Shown in pieces: positions 15,743 to 24,478 of a stretch of 26,593 nt of DNA. The notes below the pieces were generated by a model, which was given only the letters and a program-made list of their open reading frames with translations, searched no databases and was not told the DNA's origin. Made by a program: the position numbers and the translations under genes. Each line of letters starts with the position of its first letter. Within the stretch, counting starts at the first letter, position 1. Origin of the DNA: CAYPTY01 sp965659005 (GTDB lineage Bacteria; Bacteroidota; Rhodothermia; Balneolales; Balneolaceae); the NCBI GenBank assembly GCA_965659005.1, contig CBFHVG010000035.1, positions 1 through 26,593 on the forward strand, in the 5' to 3' direction.

Positions 15743-16252
15743 TTACCAACTGCTGACAGCATCGTTGAACATATTATTTGCTATCTGTTGTAGCGCCTGA
15801 TCAGCTGCATCTCGTTCTCCCTCAATCGGGTCCTCATTGGGATCAAAAGTGAAATTCCCATTAAAGTTTTTATTCCATAACTGACCTTCTTCGCTACTGT
15901 ATTGGAATGATGCCCGAACTGCAATCATAACCTGATTTTGTGTAGCGTCTTCATTTCCAGCAACACTGAATGGCCGGTTGGAGTAGGTGATTATTACACC
16001 ATCAAGAACCGCATCAGCATCAGATTCATTGTTCGCTAGTTGTAATCTACTTTGATTAACAAATCTTTCAATTAAAGCTCTATTCAGTCGATCACTTAGA
16101 TCACCAAGGCCGCTATTCGATTGATCTGCGAAAAAGGGGATATAAATTGTATTTACACCTTCAGGAATTGTAGTTCCAGTGAAGCTATAACGCAGACAGC
16201 CTGTTGAAAGAAGAAGAATAAAAAGAAGAAAGAAACGCTTACTCAATACCAT
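15743..16252 (-). CDS. lptE: LptE-family LPS-assembly lipoprotein
   Basis: A 169-residue outer-membrane lipoprotein. The signal peptide ends LSTGC (Cys19), followed by CLRYSFTGTTIPEG and then VNTIYIPFF, the pattern by which Bacteroidota LptE proteins are recognised. The rest includes LSDRLNRALIERFVNQSRL (52-70), a helix-strand element of the family, and the segment VLDGVIITYSN (82-92). LptE plugs the LptD barrel and helps deliver LPS to the outer leaflet, facing the periplasm. The ATG lies inside the end of the sigma-54 activator gene, overlapping by 14 bases, which argues for translational coupling. Gene order activator-lptE-TPR protein is conserved in related phyla and supports the call. 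Confidence 0.85.
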   Translation of the reverse strand: MVLSKRFFLLFILLLSTGCLRYSFTGTTIPEGVNTIYIPFFADQSNSGLGDLSDRLNRALIERFVNQSRLQLANNESDADAVLDGVIITYSNRPFSVAGNEDATQNQVMIAVRASFQYSSEEGQLWNKNFNGNFTFDPNEDPIEGERDAADQALQQIANNMFNDAVSSW

Positions 16253-17525
16253 ATTGATCTAGTTTTCTGTAAAGAGTTCGCTCACTAATACCTAGTGTAT
16301 CAGAAGCTTTTCTTCTATTTCCGTTAAACTTTTTAAGGGCATGTTCTATTAAGAAACGTTCAGTGTCTTCAATACTTGGGATTTCATCAGTACTGAGAAA
16401 TTTCTTTAAAGCCATTTCATCTTCATCCTGTTCTTCGACTTCATTAGCAATAACTGGTAACGATTGAACTCCAATTGGGTAATCACCAGGGATATTGCGT
16501 ATCTCTTCAATAATGGGGTTAGATGATGGTGAAGCAGTTTGTGGTAAGGCTTTTACACCAGAGTCGTTCACGGCTGCATAAAAGAGGTTTCCAACCATTT
16601 TTTTCACGTCGGCAATATCTGACCTCAGTTCAACCAATGCCCTGTAAATAAGTTCTCTATCTCTTCGGTTTGGTTCATCAAATTCATCTTGCTGATTTTC
16701 AGGTCCGGCTACTATTGGAAGGTTATCTGTTGAACCTGTATGCTGACGCCCTTTTAGGTATTTTTGAAGCTTATCTACATCAACAAACTGAGATTTTTCA
16801 AGCACAACCAGTTGTTCAGCTACATTTCTAAGTTCTCGAACGTTACCTGGCCATCGGTAGGAAGTAAGAAGCAATTTTGCATCATCAGAAAATCCTCTAA
16901 AAACAGAATCATATTTAGAAGAAAACTCCTGTACAAACTTTCTGAACAAAGCAATGATGTCTTCTGATCTTTCTCTGAGAGGAGGTATGTGAATTTTGAC
17001 TGTATCAAGTCGATAATAAAGATCTTCCCTGAATTTGCCTTCCTGAACCAGCTCCCATAGGTCTTTATTAGTAGCAGCGATCACTCTCACATCCGTTGTC
17101 TGAACTTTACTGGAACCAACTCTGAAATATTCTCCATTTTCAAGAACACGAAGTAGCTTTACCTGAATATTCAGAGGTGTGTCGCCAATTTCGTCAAGGA
17201 AGATTGTTCCATTATTCGCTTTTTCGAAATAACCTTCTCTGCTGTCACTTGCTCCTGTAAAAGCACCTTTTTCATGCCCGAATAGCTCTGATTCAATAAT
17301 TCCTTCCGGAATAGCACCACAATTAACGATTACCAGATTTTCTCTTTTTCTCTGGCTCATAGCGTGAATAGCACGTGCAGTAACATCTTTACCGACTCCA
17401 CTTTCACCCTGAAGTAAAATGGATATATCAGTTGGTGCCACTTGCATAATTTTGTCGATGACCTGTTTCATCGACTCAGATGTGCCTAGAAGCCCAAATT
17501 GTTCCTGGAATACATCTCTATCCAT
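16239..17525 (-). CDS. sigma-54-dependent activator without a sensory domain
   Basis: A 428-residue AAA+ activator of RpoN-type RNA polymerase. Visible: Walker A GESGVGKD (40-47), the sigma-54 contact loop GAFTGA (87-92), Walker B TIFLDEIGD (107-115), FREDLYYRL with arginine-finger candidates Arg166 and Arg172, and WPGNVRELRN (225-234). A Fis-type helix-turn-helix closes the protein (NRRKASDTLGISERTLYRKL, about 404-423). There is no receiver, GAF or PAS domain before the AAA+ part, so activity is probably set by protein level or partners. A long linker (about 255-385) rich in Pro, Glu and Asp separates the AAA+ and DNA-binding parts. It overlaps lptE by 14 bases. A weak AGGA lies 10 bases before the ATG. 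No sigma-54 promoter was found in the gaps I checked. Confidence 0.94.
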   Translation of the reverse strand: MDRDVFQEQFGLLGTSESMKQVIDKIMQVAPTDISILLQGESGVGKDVTARAIHAMSQRKRENLVIVNCGAIPEGIIESELFGHEKGAFTGASDSREGYFEKANNGTIFLDEIGDTPLNIQVKLLRVLENGEYFRVGSSKVQTTDVRVIAATNKDLWELVQEGKFREDLYYRLDTVKIHIPPLRERSEDIIALFRKFVQEFSSKYDSVFRGFSDDAKLLLTSYRWPGNVRELRNVAEQLVVLEKSQFVDVDKLQKYLKGRQHTGSTDNLPIVAGPENQQDEFDEPNRRDRELIYRALVELRSDIADVKKMVGNLFYAAVNDSGVKALPQTASPSSNPIIEEIRNIPGDYPIGVQSLPVIANEVEEQDEDEMALKKFLSTDEIPSIEDTERFLIEHALKKFNGNRRKASDTLGISERTLYRKLDQYGIE

Positions 17526-17595
17526 ATTGATTTTTTCCTGTCATTTTGTCTGAAAATAACCAATAAATAGCTCTAACAATAATAAAAAAGCATTA

Positions 17596-18075
17596 TTAGA
17601 TAATGATCTCGTCTTCTACCTTTACGGTTATTGAGCGTGTCTCTTTGAATGAAGAAAGAACGATATTTGAGCGTGTTTTATGCACACCCTTCCATGACTG
17701 AATTTGAGAAAGTAGCTTTTCAAATGAGGAAGTGTTTTTAGTTCTGACTTTAAGAATGTGAGAACCTTCACCAGTTATTGAATGGCATTCAAGTACTTCT
17801 GAGTGTTGCTTGCAGTTTTCAATAAAATCAGGATAATTCTCTGAACCTTCCACTTCGACAAACATGTACGCCGTTATATCATAATGAAATTTCTTGGCAT
17901 CAAGAATGGCGTTATAGGATTGAATCAGACCACGTTCTTCCAGCTTTCTCATTCTTTCTGAGACTGAGGGTACCGATAGTCCTACTATCTCAGCCAATTT
18001 ATTTCTTTGCGCCCGTCCGTTTTCCTGAAGATGATTTAAAATCTCAATATCAATTTCATCTAGATGATGACTCAT
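17596..18075 (-). CDS. Lrp/AsnC-family transcriptional regulator
   Basis: A 159-residue regulator. The N-terminal winged helix is clear: DEIDIEILNHLQENGRAQ (residues 6-23), then LAEIVGLSVPSVSERMRKLE (27-46), then RGLIQSYNAIL. The C-terminal RAM effector domain (about 65-150) has the family pattern VLECHSITGEGSHILKVR, in which the Gly-x-Gly region binds amino acids in other members. Such proteins form octamers and sense amino acids; which one is not readable. It is divergent from serS across 150 bases, so it could regulate serS or itself. An AGGG lies 6 bases before the ATG. The sigma-54 activator gene follows after 70 bases on the same strand. Confidence 0.93.
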   Translation of the reverse strand: MSHHLDEIDIEILNHLQENGRAQRNKLAEIVGLSVPSVSERMRKLEERGLIQSYNAILDAKKFHYDITAYMFVEVEGSENYPDFIENCKQHSEVLECHSITGEGSHILKVRTKNTSSFEKLLSQIQSWKGVHKTRSNIVLSSFKETRSITVKVEDEIII

Positions 18076-18225
18076 TCGTTTCCCTAATTATATTTTGTAG
18101 TCTGCCAGTGAACTTAAATAATTAAGGTGAAAATTACTTTTTAAAATCAGCTTTGTTTGAAAAAATGTATGTAATTCAAAAGCAGAGTGTCTTATCTTAG
18201 CCAACCAATTTAAAACAGGAAAGAA

Positions 18226-19494
18226 ATGCTAGATATAAACTTCATCAGGGAAAATGTAGAAACAGTTAAAAAAGCCATGCTCGATAAGGGTGAGAAGGAT
18301 AATAGTGTGGTAGATACAGTTCTTTCGATAGATGAAGAATGGAGGTCTTTAGTTCATAAAGTAGATACGATCCGCAGTGAAAGTAATAGCAAGGCAAAGC
18401 AAATTGGTGCTTTAATGGGGCAGGGAAAGAAGGATGAAGCTCAAGCTATCATCAAAGAGACTTCAGATTTAAAAGAATCTCTGAAAGCGGAAGAAGAAAA
18501 GTTAAAAGAGTTGAAAGGTCAAAGAGATGAAATGCTCTATAGAATTCCAAATGTACCTCATCCATCTGTCCCTGTGGGAAAAACAGAGAATGACAATGAA
18601 GTATTTTCAACCTGGGGTGATATAAATGAAGATGAATGGCGTAAACCTCACTGGGAGATTGTTGAAAGATATGGTTGGGTTGACTTTGAGAGAGGGGTTA
18701 AAGTAACAGGTGCAGGTTTCCCATTTTATATTGGACCGGTAGCTCAACTTCAGAGAGCATTAATCAACTTCTTTATCAATGAAGCAGTCAGTATAGATTA
18801 CACAGAATTGCAGGCACCTTACTTTGTGAATGAAGATTCTGCAAGAGGAACAGGTCAAATTCCCGATAAAGAGGATATGATGTATACTGTTCCAAGAGAT
18901 GAGTTCTTTGCTATACCAACAGCAGAAGTACCTGTAACTAATTTTCATCGAGATGAAATCATCAAGAAGGATGAACTTCCGATAAAGTACGTTGCGTACA
19001 CTCCATGCTGGAGACGAGAAGCCGGTTCCTATGGTAAGGATGTTAGAGGCTTAAACCGCCTACATCAATTCGATAAGGTTGAACTTGTTAAAATCGTAGA
19101 GCCTAGCACATCATATGACGAACTCGAATCTCTAAGAGCGCATGCTGAATCCTTGCTTCAAAAACTGGGACTTCCCTACAGAACACTTCTTATGTGTACC
19201 GGAGATATGGGATTTACACAGTCAAAGAAATACGACTTAGAGGTGTGGTCGCCAGGTCAGCAAAGATGGCTGGAAGTAAGTTCTTGTTCTAATTTTGAAT
19301 CCTTCCAAGCCAGAAGGATGTCACTCAGGTATAAAAATGAAAGTGATAATATTGAAATATTACACACACTCAACGGATCAGGACTTGCTTTACCAAGAGT
19401 GGTATCTGCATTACTTGAAGCTTATCAGGAAGAAAACGGGAAAGTCAGAGTTCCTGAGGTACTGAAGCCATTCTTTGGTAGAGATTATCTCTAG
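18226..19494 (+). CDS. serS: seryl-tRNA synthetase
   Basis: Charges tRNA-Ser (and tRNA-Sec) with serine in the cytoplasm. The 422 residues match the bacterial norm. The N-terminal arm is a long antiparallel coiled coil (about 30-105) that grips the variable arm of the tRNA. The class II core follows: TAEVP (232-236), which recognises serine; motif 2 CWRREAGSYGKDVRGLNRLHQF split around 261-282; SSCSNFESFQARR (352-364); and motif 3 GSGLALPRV (384-392). AGGA lies 5 bases before the ATG. A TATG, 21-base spacer and TATCTTAG (18168-18200) loosely resemble a promoter. The convergent small membrane-protein gene ends 2 bases after the serS stop. Confidence 0.98.
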   Translation: MLDINFIRENVETVKKAMLDKGEKDNSVVDTVLSIDEEWRSLVHKVDTIRSESNSKAKQIGALMGQGKKDEAQAIIKETSDLKESLKAEEEKLKELKGQRDEMLYRIPNVPHPSVPVGKTENDNEVFSTWGDINEDEWRKPHWEIVERYGWVDFERGVKVTGAGFPFYIGPVAQLQRALINFFINEAVSIDYTELQAPYFVNEDSARGTGQIPDKEDMMYTVPRDEFFAIPTAEVPVTNFHRDEIIKKDELPIKYVAYTPCWRREAGSYGKDVRGLNRLHQFDKVELVKIVEPSTSYDELESLRAHAESLLQKLGLPYRTLLMCTGDMGFTQSKKYDLEVWSPGQQRWLEVSSCSNFESFQARRMSLRYKNESDNIEILHTLNGSGLALPRVVSALLEAYQEENGKVRVPEVLKPFFGRDYL

Positions 19495-19496
19495 TG

Positions 19497-19700
19497 TTAC
19501 TTATTTCTATTAGCGAGCCACCATACAAGGGCAACAATACCAACGATAATAAGAACGAGTGCTGCTCCACCCAGAAAGGCATAGAGTAGATAAGGGATAA
19601 TTAAGCCTATGACTAATGCTGCAATTCCTTTTACAGGATTAGTAGCAACAGCAGCTCCACCAATTAAAGCTTTGATTGCTGTGAGAAAACGTGCGAACAT
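19497..19700 (-). CDS. small two-helix membrane protein
   Basis: A 67-residue protein of unknown function. After a short basic amphipathic start (MFARFLTAIKALIGG) there are two hydrophobic stretches, about 24-42 and 44-62, with a turn around LGGAA, and a positively charged tail (NRNK). Such a small hairpin would sit in the inner membrane. I consider it real because the hydrophobic pattern is coherent, the gene fills the gap between serS and dusB exactly, and no other frame here is credible. It is on the same strand as dusB, 56 bases downstream, and may be its second gene. The Ala/Gly-rich composition resembles many small envelope proteins and gives no family. Confidence 0.65.
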   Translation of the reverse strand: MFARFLTAIKALIGGAAVATNPVKGIAALVIGLIIPYLLYAFLGGAALVLIIVGIVALVWWLANRNK

Positions 19701-19756
19701 AATTCTTTTTTAGCTGATTTTAGAGGGATTACGCAGCTGAATAAGAAAAGATACAA

Positions 19757-20746
19757 TCAAGCTAGAGCGTAAATATCCTGCTCAGTGTAATTCAGTAAAA
19801 TTTCAAGGATAGAGTCCATTTCACTTTCTTCCATGATCAACATTCTAAGCTTCTTGGCATTTCTGATACCCTTTAGATACTGCCCATAATGCTTTTTCAT
19901 TATAATCACACCGTATCGTTCTCCATGTTGTTCAACAGATAAGCGTAATTGTTCAGCACAAACATGAAGTTTTTCCTGAATGCTTGGTTCGGGTAAATAT
20001 TCGCCTGTATCAAGGTAATGTCGGCATTGTTCAAATATCCAAGGATTTCCAATTGCACCACGACCGATCATTACCCCATCAACACCGGTTTCCTCGAACA
20101 TCTTTTTTGCAAGCTCAGGAGTGGTTACATCGCCATTACCAATAATCGGTATTTCCAACCCGGGTGTATCTTTTAATTGCTTAAGATATTCCCAACGAGC
20201 ATCACCCTTATACTTCTGTTTTCTGGTACGGGCATGCACCGTTAGAGCTTTAACTCCCAAACTCTGAAGCATTAGCCCCACTTCCTGAATTCGAATAGTT
20301 TGATCATCCCAGCCAAGGCGTGTTTTTACAGTTACCGGACGGTCATCAACGGCATCCACAACTGTGCCGGTCATCCTTTCCATCATATCAAGATCTTTGA
20401 GGCATGCCGCACCTGCACCTTTATTCACAACTTTATGAACAGGGCATCCAAAATTAATATCAACCAGATCTGGATTATTACCAAGTACTACTTGAGCAGC
20501 ACCAGCCATTGCCTCTTCACGACCGCCAAAAATTTGGATCCCAAAAGGTCTTTCTATTTCCTTGAAATCCATCTTTTTGAAAGATTTGTCAGACTCACGA
20601 ATAAGTGCCTCTGAACTGATAAATTCGGTGTAGACTATATCTGCTCCCTTAGATTTACAAATCTGTCTAAAGGGAGAATCAGATACATCCTCCATAGGTG
20701 CTAAGAAAAGCGGTTTTTCCTGTAGTTGTATATCGCCAATTTTCAT
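19757..20746 (-). CDS. dusB: tRNA-dihydrouridine synthase, DusB type
   Basis: Reduces specific uridines of tRNA to dihydrouridine with FMN and NADPH. From the chosen ATG it has 329 residues: LAPMEDVSDSPFR (15-27), DINFGCPVHKVVNKGAG (96-112, Cys101 the catalytic acid), VKTRLGWD (140-147, with Lys141), LTVHARTR (168-175), GNGDV (203-207) and IGRGAIGNPWIF (227-238), all as in DusB/Dus enzymes. The frame opens 51 bases earlier at 20797, but homologues start close to MKIGDIQL, so the extra 17 residues are probably not translated. It is divergent from the aldolase gene across 111 bases. Confidence 0.93.
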   Translation of the reverse strand: MKIGDIQLQEKPLFLAPMEDVSDSPFRQICKSKGADIVYTEFISSEALIRESDKSFKKMDFKEIERPFGIQIFGGREEAMAGAAQVVLGNNPDLVDINFGCPVHKVVNKGAGAACLKDLDMMERMTGTVVDAVDDRPVTVKTRLGWDDQTIRIQEVGLMLQSLGVKALTVHARTRKQKYKGDARWEYLKQLKDTPGLEIPIIGNGDVTTPELAKKMFEETGVDGVMIGRGAIGNPWIFEQCRHYLDTGEYLPEPSIQEKLHVCAEQLRLSVEQHGERYGVIIMKKHYGQYLKGIRNAKKLRMLIMEESEMDSILEILLNYTEQDIYALA

Positions 20747-20857
20747 TCTGATGAAGATAATGAATTTTAATGATCTTACAGAGCCTGTAGTAGTCATTTG
20801 CCTATGAGAATATTATATTTAAAGCTGTACTAATTCAATAATTAAAAGCTTGAAAAA

Positions 20858-21937
20858 ATGGCTGTAGCATCATTAAATAGCATTGAAGAACTATTAGGAG
20901 ATGAAACCTCCTATTTACTTGAACACAAGTGTGAGACTATTTCACAAGACAGAATTACGGTACCGGGACCAAGATATGTAGAAGATGTTTGGTATCACTC
21001 AGACAGAAATAACAGGGTACTTGCAAATCTACAGAGACTAGTTGATAACGGTAGATTAGGTGGAACAGGATATGTTTCCATTCTTCCAGTTGATCAGGGA
21101 ATTGAGCACTCTGGTGGTGCGTCATTCGCAAAAAATCCTGATTACTTCGATCCAGATAAGATTGTAGAACTAGCAATTGAAGGTGGATGTAATGCGGTTG
21201 CTTCTACATTCGGCGTTCTTAGAGCTACTTCAAGAAAATATGCACACCGCATTCCATATGTGGTTAAGATTAATCACAATGAGTTGTTAACTCACCCAAA
21301 TACATTTGATCAAATCATGTTCGGTAACATCGAACAGGCTTATAACATGGGTGCAGCTGCAGTAGGTGCAACTATTTATTTCGGTTCTCCGGAAAGCAAC
21401 AGACAAATTGTTGAAGTTGCTGAAGCATTCGCTTACGCTCATGAATTAGGAATGGCAACCATTCTTTGGTGCTACCTTAGAAATTCAGCCTTTAAGCACG
21501 ATGGTACTGATTATCATACATCAGCAGACCTTACCGGTCAGGCGAATCACATAGGTACAACTATAGGTGCTGATATCATTAAGCAAAAGCTTCCTACAAA
21601 CAACGGTGGTTTTAAAGCATTGAACTCAGGTGATTCTTCTTATGGTAAATTAGATGAGCGTATTTATACTGAGCTTACTTCAGATCACCCAATCGATCTT
21701 ACCCGTTATCAGGTAGCAAATTGCTACATGGGCAAAGCAGGTCTGATTAATTCTGGTGGTGCTTCAGGCTCTAATGACTTTGCCGATGCAGTTAAAACGG
21801 CTGTAATCAACAAAAGAGCTGGTGGTATGGGTCTTATTAGTGGACGTAAAGCCTTCCAGAGACCAATGGGAGAAGGTGTTAAGCTTCTCAATACTATCCA
21901 GGATGTATATCTAAACAAAGATATCACAGTAGCCTGA
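20858..21937 (+). CDS. fbaB: class I fructose-bisphosphate aldolase, DhnA/FbaB type
   Basis: A 359-residue aldolase of the archaeal/DhnA class that splits fructose 1,6-bisphosphate into two triose phosphates through a Schiff base, without metal. Markers: ILPVDQGIEHS (75-85), VVKINHNELL (135-144), GATIYFGSPES (170-180), WCYLRN (204-209) and GADIIKQKLP (237-246), where Lys242 fits the Schiff-base lysine of Escherichia coli FbaB. GLISGRKAFQRP (325-336) is the phosphate-binding end of the barrel. Codon bias is strong (GGT, ACT, AAC), like susCD, fitting an abundant enzyme. A strong terminator follows at once, so it is probably monocistronic. The upstream gap holds TATATTTA (20814-20821), close to the TAnnTTTG element, without a well-spaced -33 box. 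Confidence 0.95.
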   Translation: MAVASLNSIEELLGDETSYLLEHKCETISQDRITVPGPRYVEDVWYHSDRNNRVLANLQRLVDNGRLGGTGYVSILPVDQGIEHSGGASFAKNPDYFDPDKIVELAIEGGCNAVASTFGVLRATSRKYAHRIPYVVKINHNELLTHPNTFDQIMFGNIEQAYNMGAAAVGATIYFGSPESNRQIVEVAEAFAYAHELGMATILWCYLRNSAFKHDGTDYHTSADLTGQANHIGTTIGADIIKQKLPTNNGGFKALNSGDSSYGKLDERIYTELTSDHPIDLTRYQVANCYMGKAGLINSGGASGSNDFADAVKTAVINKRAGGMGLISGRKAFQRPMGEGVKLLNTIQDVYLNKDITVA

Positions 21938-21955
21938 TAACTTAATTTTAAAATC

Positions 21956-21992
21956 AAAAGAGCCTTGTGACTATTTATCACAAGGCTTTTTT
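21956..21992 (+). terminator. rho-independent terminator after the aldolase gene
   Basis: A perfect 10-bp stem AGCCTTGTGA/TCACAAGGCT (21961-21970 and 21978-21987) with a 7-base loop is flanked by AAAA on the left and a T run to 21992. It lies 18 bases after the stop. The A/T flanks would let it also act on the minus strand, though no minus-strand gene ends here. Confidence 0.93.
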
Positions 21993-22049
21993 ATGTCCAA
22001 GATGTTTTCCTATCATAAGCATGCCTAAATAAACGTATACGAATAAGCA

Positions 22050-23099
22050 TTGGCGGTCGAGAATCAGCAAATACAACAACCTCAACAGTATTTTTCCAAA
22101 AAGTACCTGATTATCTCAGTGACTTTGAGTTTAGGTGCAATGGCTGCTGTTATCTATTTTACATACACACCTGGTGTGCTTGAAAAGTTGGCTCCTAAAA
22201 GGCTTCCGGGCTTATTTATAGCTTTAGTCGTTTCTTTTCTTCGAGTTTGGTTTGCCGCAGCTCGACTTCACTTTCTTGCTGAACGTAAAATAAGTTGGCT
22301 GGCTTCATTCAGAACGATACTAGCTTGGGATTTTACCTCATCAGTTACTCCATCAACAATTGGTGGTGCTCCAATGGCAACTTATGCAATGAGCAAAGAA
22401 GGGGTGAGTCTTGGGGAATCAACTGCAATTATACTTTATAGTGTTTTACTCGATCAGATTTGGTTCGCAACTGCCATACCGATTCTACTAATAGCTGGTA
22501 TTTTCTATGAAGTTGTACCTGCAGAGATTGGCTTTGTTGGTGAGGCGTCTATGCTTCTGTTATATGTAGGATTGCTTTCTTATGCCGGCTTATTGGCCTA
22601 TGGTGTGCTGGTGAATCCAAAAGCGATCAAGACGATTATAAAAAGCATTTTTAAGCTTCCTTTGCTAAGGAAATTCAGTAAAAAAATTAATGATGAAGCT
22701 GAAAATTTAGAGTCTTACGCTCACGAAATGCGTAAAAAACCATTCAGTTTTGTTGCCAAGGCCTACGGTATTACAGTTTTAACCTGGCTTGCCAGAATCT
22801 GGTTGCCAACCATTGTTGTATTAAGTCTTCTACCGGCTGATGTAATACTTTCATTCCTGAGAAGTTTGGCTATGAACCTGGCATTTCTTGTGGTACCGAC
22901 ACCAGGTGGTTCAGGTGGGGTGGAAGGTTTATTCGTTCTGTTTCAAGGGCCTTTAATGAGGGATGATGTTGCTTTTATAGGTCTGTCAGTTTTTGCCTGG
23001 AGAATAATTAGCTATTACATAAGCATTGGATTGGGAATGATGTCAACGACTTGGTACATCAATAAATCAGTGAGTAATAACAACAATAATAAGTCATAA
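22050..23099 (+). CDS. flippase-like integral membrane protein (LPG-synthase TM / UPF0104 family)
   Basis: A 349-residue inner-membrane protein with about eight hydrophobic segments. The family signatures are SVTPSTIGGAPMATYAM (about residues 98-114) and VVPTPGGSGGVEGLF (about 280-294), typical of the transmembrane region shared by lysylphosphatidylglycerol synthases and YbhN/AglD-like proteins. The soluble aminoacyl-transfer domain of MprF is missing, so it is a stand-alone member; such proteins are thought to move lipids across the membrane, but the substrate is unknown. The start is TTG: an in-frame TAA lies at 22044-22046 and the next ATG falls inside the first membrane helix. radA follows after 14 bases, also with TTG, so the two are an operon. 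Confidence 0.85.
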   Translation: MAVENQQIQQPQQYFSKKYLIISVTLSLGAMAAVIYFTYTPGVLEKLAPKRLPGLFIALVVSFLRVWFAAARLHFLAERKISWLASFRTILAWDFTSSVTPSTIGGAPMATYAMSKEGVSLGESTAIILYSVLLDQIWFATAIPILLIAGIFYEVVPAEIGFVGEASMLLLYVGLLSYAGLLAYGVLVNPKAIKTIIKSIFKLPLLRKFSKKINDEAENLESYAHEMRKKPFSFVAKAYGITVLTWLARIWLPTIVVLSLLPADVILSFLRSLAMNLAFLVVPTPGGSGGVEGLFVLFQGPLMRDDVAFIGLSVFAWRIISYYISIGLGMMSTTWYINKSVSNNNNNKS

Positions 23100-23113
23100 G
23101 AACGGCTCAACTA

Positions 23114-24445
23114 TTGGCTAAATCGAAAACAGAATTCGAATGTTCCAAATGTGGTCACATTACCTCAAAGTGGATGGGGAATTGTGCAAGTTGCGGGGAA
23201 TGGAATACATTTTCGGAGCGAAAAAAAGCGACTTCTAAATCAACAGAACATAAGGCAAAAATTGAAGGCCTCGATACTGTTGCAAAACCCATTGCCTTAA
23301 GTGAAATTGAAAACAGATCTGATTCCAGAAGAGAAACTGGAATAAGTGAACTGGATCGTGTATTGGGCGGCGGTATTCTAGATGGAGCCTATATACTTCT
23401 TGGGGGAGATCCAGGAGTTGGTAAAAGTACGCTTACCTTACAAATTGCTAAGTATAACCCAGAACTAAGAATTCTCTATTGTGCCGGTGAAGAGTCAGCT
23501 AGCCAAATTAAGCAAAGAGCTGATCGTCTTAATGTTAAGTCAGATAATCTATTCATCTTTAGTGAGACGCAGGTAGAGAGAATAATTGACGAAGTTCAGA
23601 CTGCGAAACCGGACCTTCTGATTATTGACTCCATTCAAACGATGTTTCGGACTCAACTTCAAAGTATGCCCGGTTCAATTCAGCAAGTCAAAGAATGTGC
23701 TGCTTTAATTCAGCAAGTAGCAAAGAAAATGGAACTGGCGACTATTCTTATTGGTCATGTTACTAAAGAGGGTGATATTGCTGGTCCACGGGTATTAGAA
23801 CACATGGTTGATACCGTTCTTCAGTTTGAAGGCGATAATCACTATACCTATCGACTATTAAGATCTATCAAAAACAGGTTTGGTCCTGCTCAGGAAGTTG
23901 GTGTATTTGAAATGGGTGAGGATGGTTTAACAGAGGTGCTCAATCCATCAGCATTTTTTGTACAGGCTGAAGATTCCTCAGTAAGTGGAAATGCAATAAC
24001 CTGTACTATGGAAGGATCCCGCCCTTTACTCATTGAAGTTCAAGCCTTGGTAACTCCAAGCACATATTCGACAGCCCAGCGAACATCATCAGGATTTGAC
24101 AGGAATCGATTAATGCTGATTCTGGCCGTTCTGGAAAAAAGATGCGGCTATAGTTTTTCTTCTCAGGATGTCTTTTTGAATATAGCAGGAGGGTTCAGAA
24201 TAAATGACCCGGCTGCCGATCTGGCTGTAGCCTGTGCACTAGTGTCTTCATACATAGATCAGCCAATGCATGATGGATCGTTTATGATTGGTGAAATAGG
24301 ACTGGGTGGTGAAATTCGCTCGGTTCCACTTATGAATCGCAGAATTCAGGAAGCGAGTAAGATGGGGCTGAAAAATGGCATTGTTGCCGGAGAAAAAGGG
24401 ATAAAAACGATTCAAAATGCCATAAAAAAAGCCCTCGGTAAATAA
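23114..24445 (+). CDS. radA: DNA repair protein RadA
   Basis: A 443-residue RecA-related ATPase that promotes branch migration of recombination intermediates. Domains: N-terminal C4 zinc finger (Cys10, Cys13, Cys24, Cys27, in CSKCGH and CASCGEW), RecA-like ATPase with Walker A GGDPGVGKST (97-106) and Walker B LLIIDS (168-173), the RadA-specific KNRFG motif (253-257), and a Lon-protease-like C-terminal domain (about 275-443). The start is TTG at 23114, giving MAKSKTEFEC, the standard RadA beginning; no ATG is suitably placed. The last codons (from 24424) also form the terminator of the opposing rpsU gene. Confidence 0.97.
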   Translation: MAKSKTEFECSKCGHITSKWMGNCASCGEWNTFSERKKATSKSTEHKAKIEGLDTVAKPIALSEIENRSDSRRETGISELDRVLGGGILDGAYILLGGDPGVGKSTLTLQIAKYNPELRILYCAGEESASQIKQRADRLNVKSDNLFIFSETQVERIIDEVQTAKPDLLIIDSIQTMFRTQLQSMPGSIQQVKECAALIQQVAKKMELATILIGHVTKEGDIAGPRVLEHMVDTVLQFEGDNHYTYRLLRSIKNRFGPAQEVGVFEMGEDGLTEVLNPSAFFVQAEDSSVSGNAITCTMEGSRPLLIEVQALVTPSTYSTAQRTSSGFDRNRLMLILAVLEKRCGYSFSSQDVFLNIAGGFRINDPAADLAVACALVSSYIDQPMHDGSFMIGEIGLGGEIRSVPLMNRRIQEASKMGLKNGIVAGEKGIKTIQNAIKKALGK

Positions 24446-24455
24446 CCGAAGGCTT
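24424..24455 (-). terminator. rho-independent terminator of rpsU, inside the 3' end of radA
   Basis: Read on the minus strand, a stem (arms 24445-24454 and 24430-24439) with a G-U pair and a 5-base loop is followed by seven U (24430-24424). On the plus strand the G-U becomes a C-A mismatch and no T run follows, so the element points at rpsU. It overlaps the last radA codons and stop. Confidence 0.88.
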
Positions 24456-24478
24456 GAATTCCTCAAGAGATACTATTT

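Noticed and set aside
18152..18200. Bacteroidota-type promoter for serS (TTTG and TATCTTAG)
   Set aside because: The TTTG is 33 bases from the -7-like element, too far; a TATG variant is too weak to list as a feature.
20747..20797. 17-residue upstream extension of dusB
   Set aside because: DusB homologues start near MKIG; the extension is not conserved-looking.
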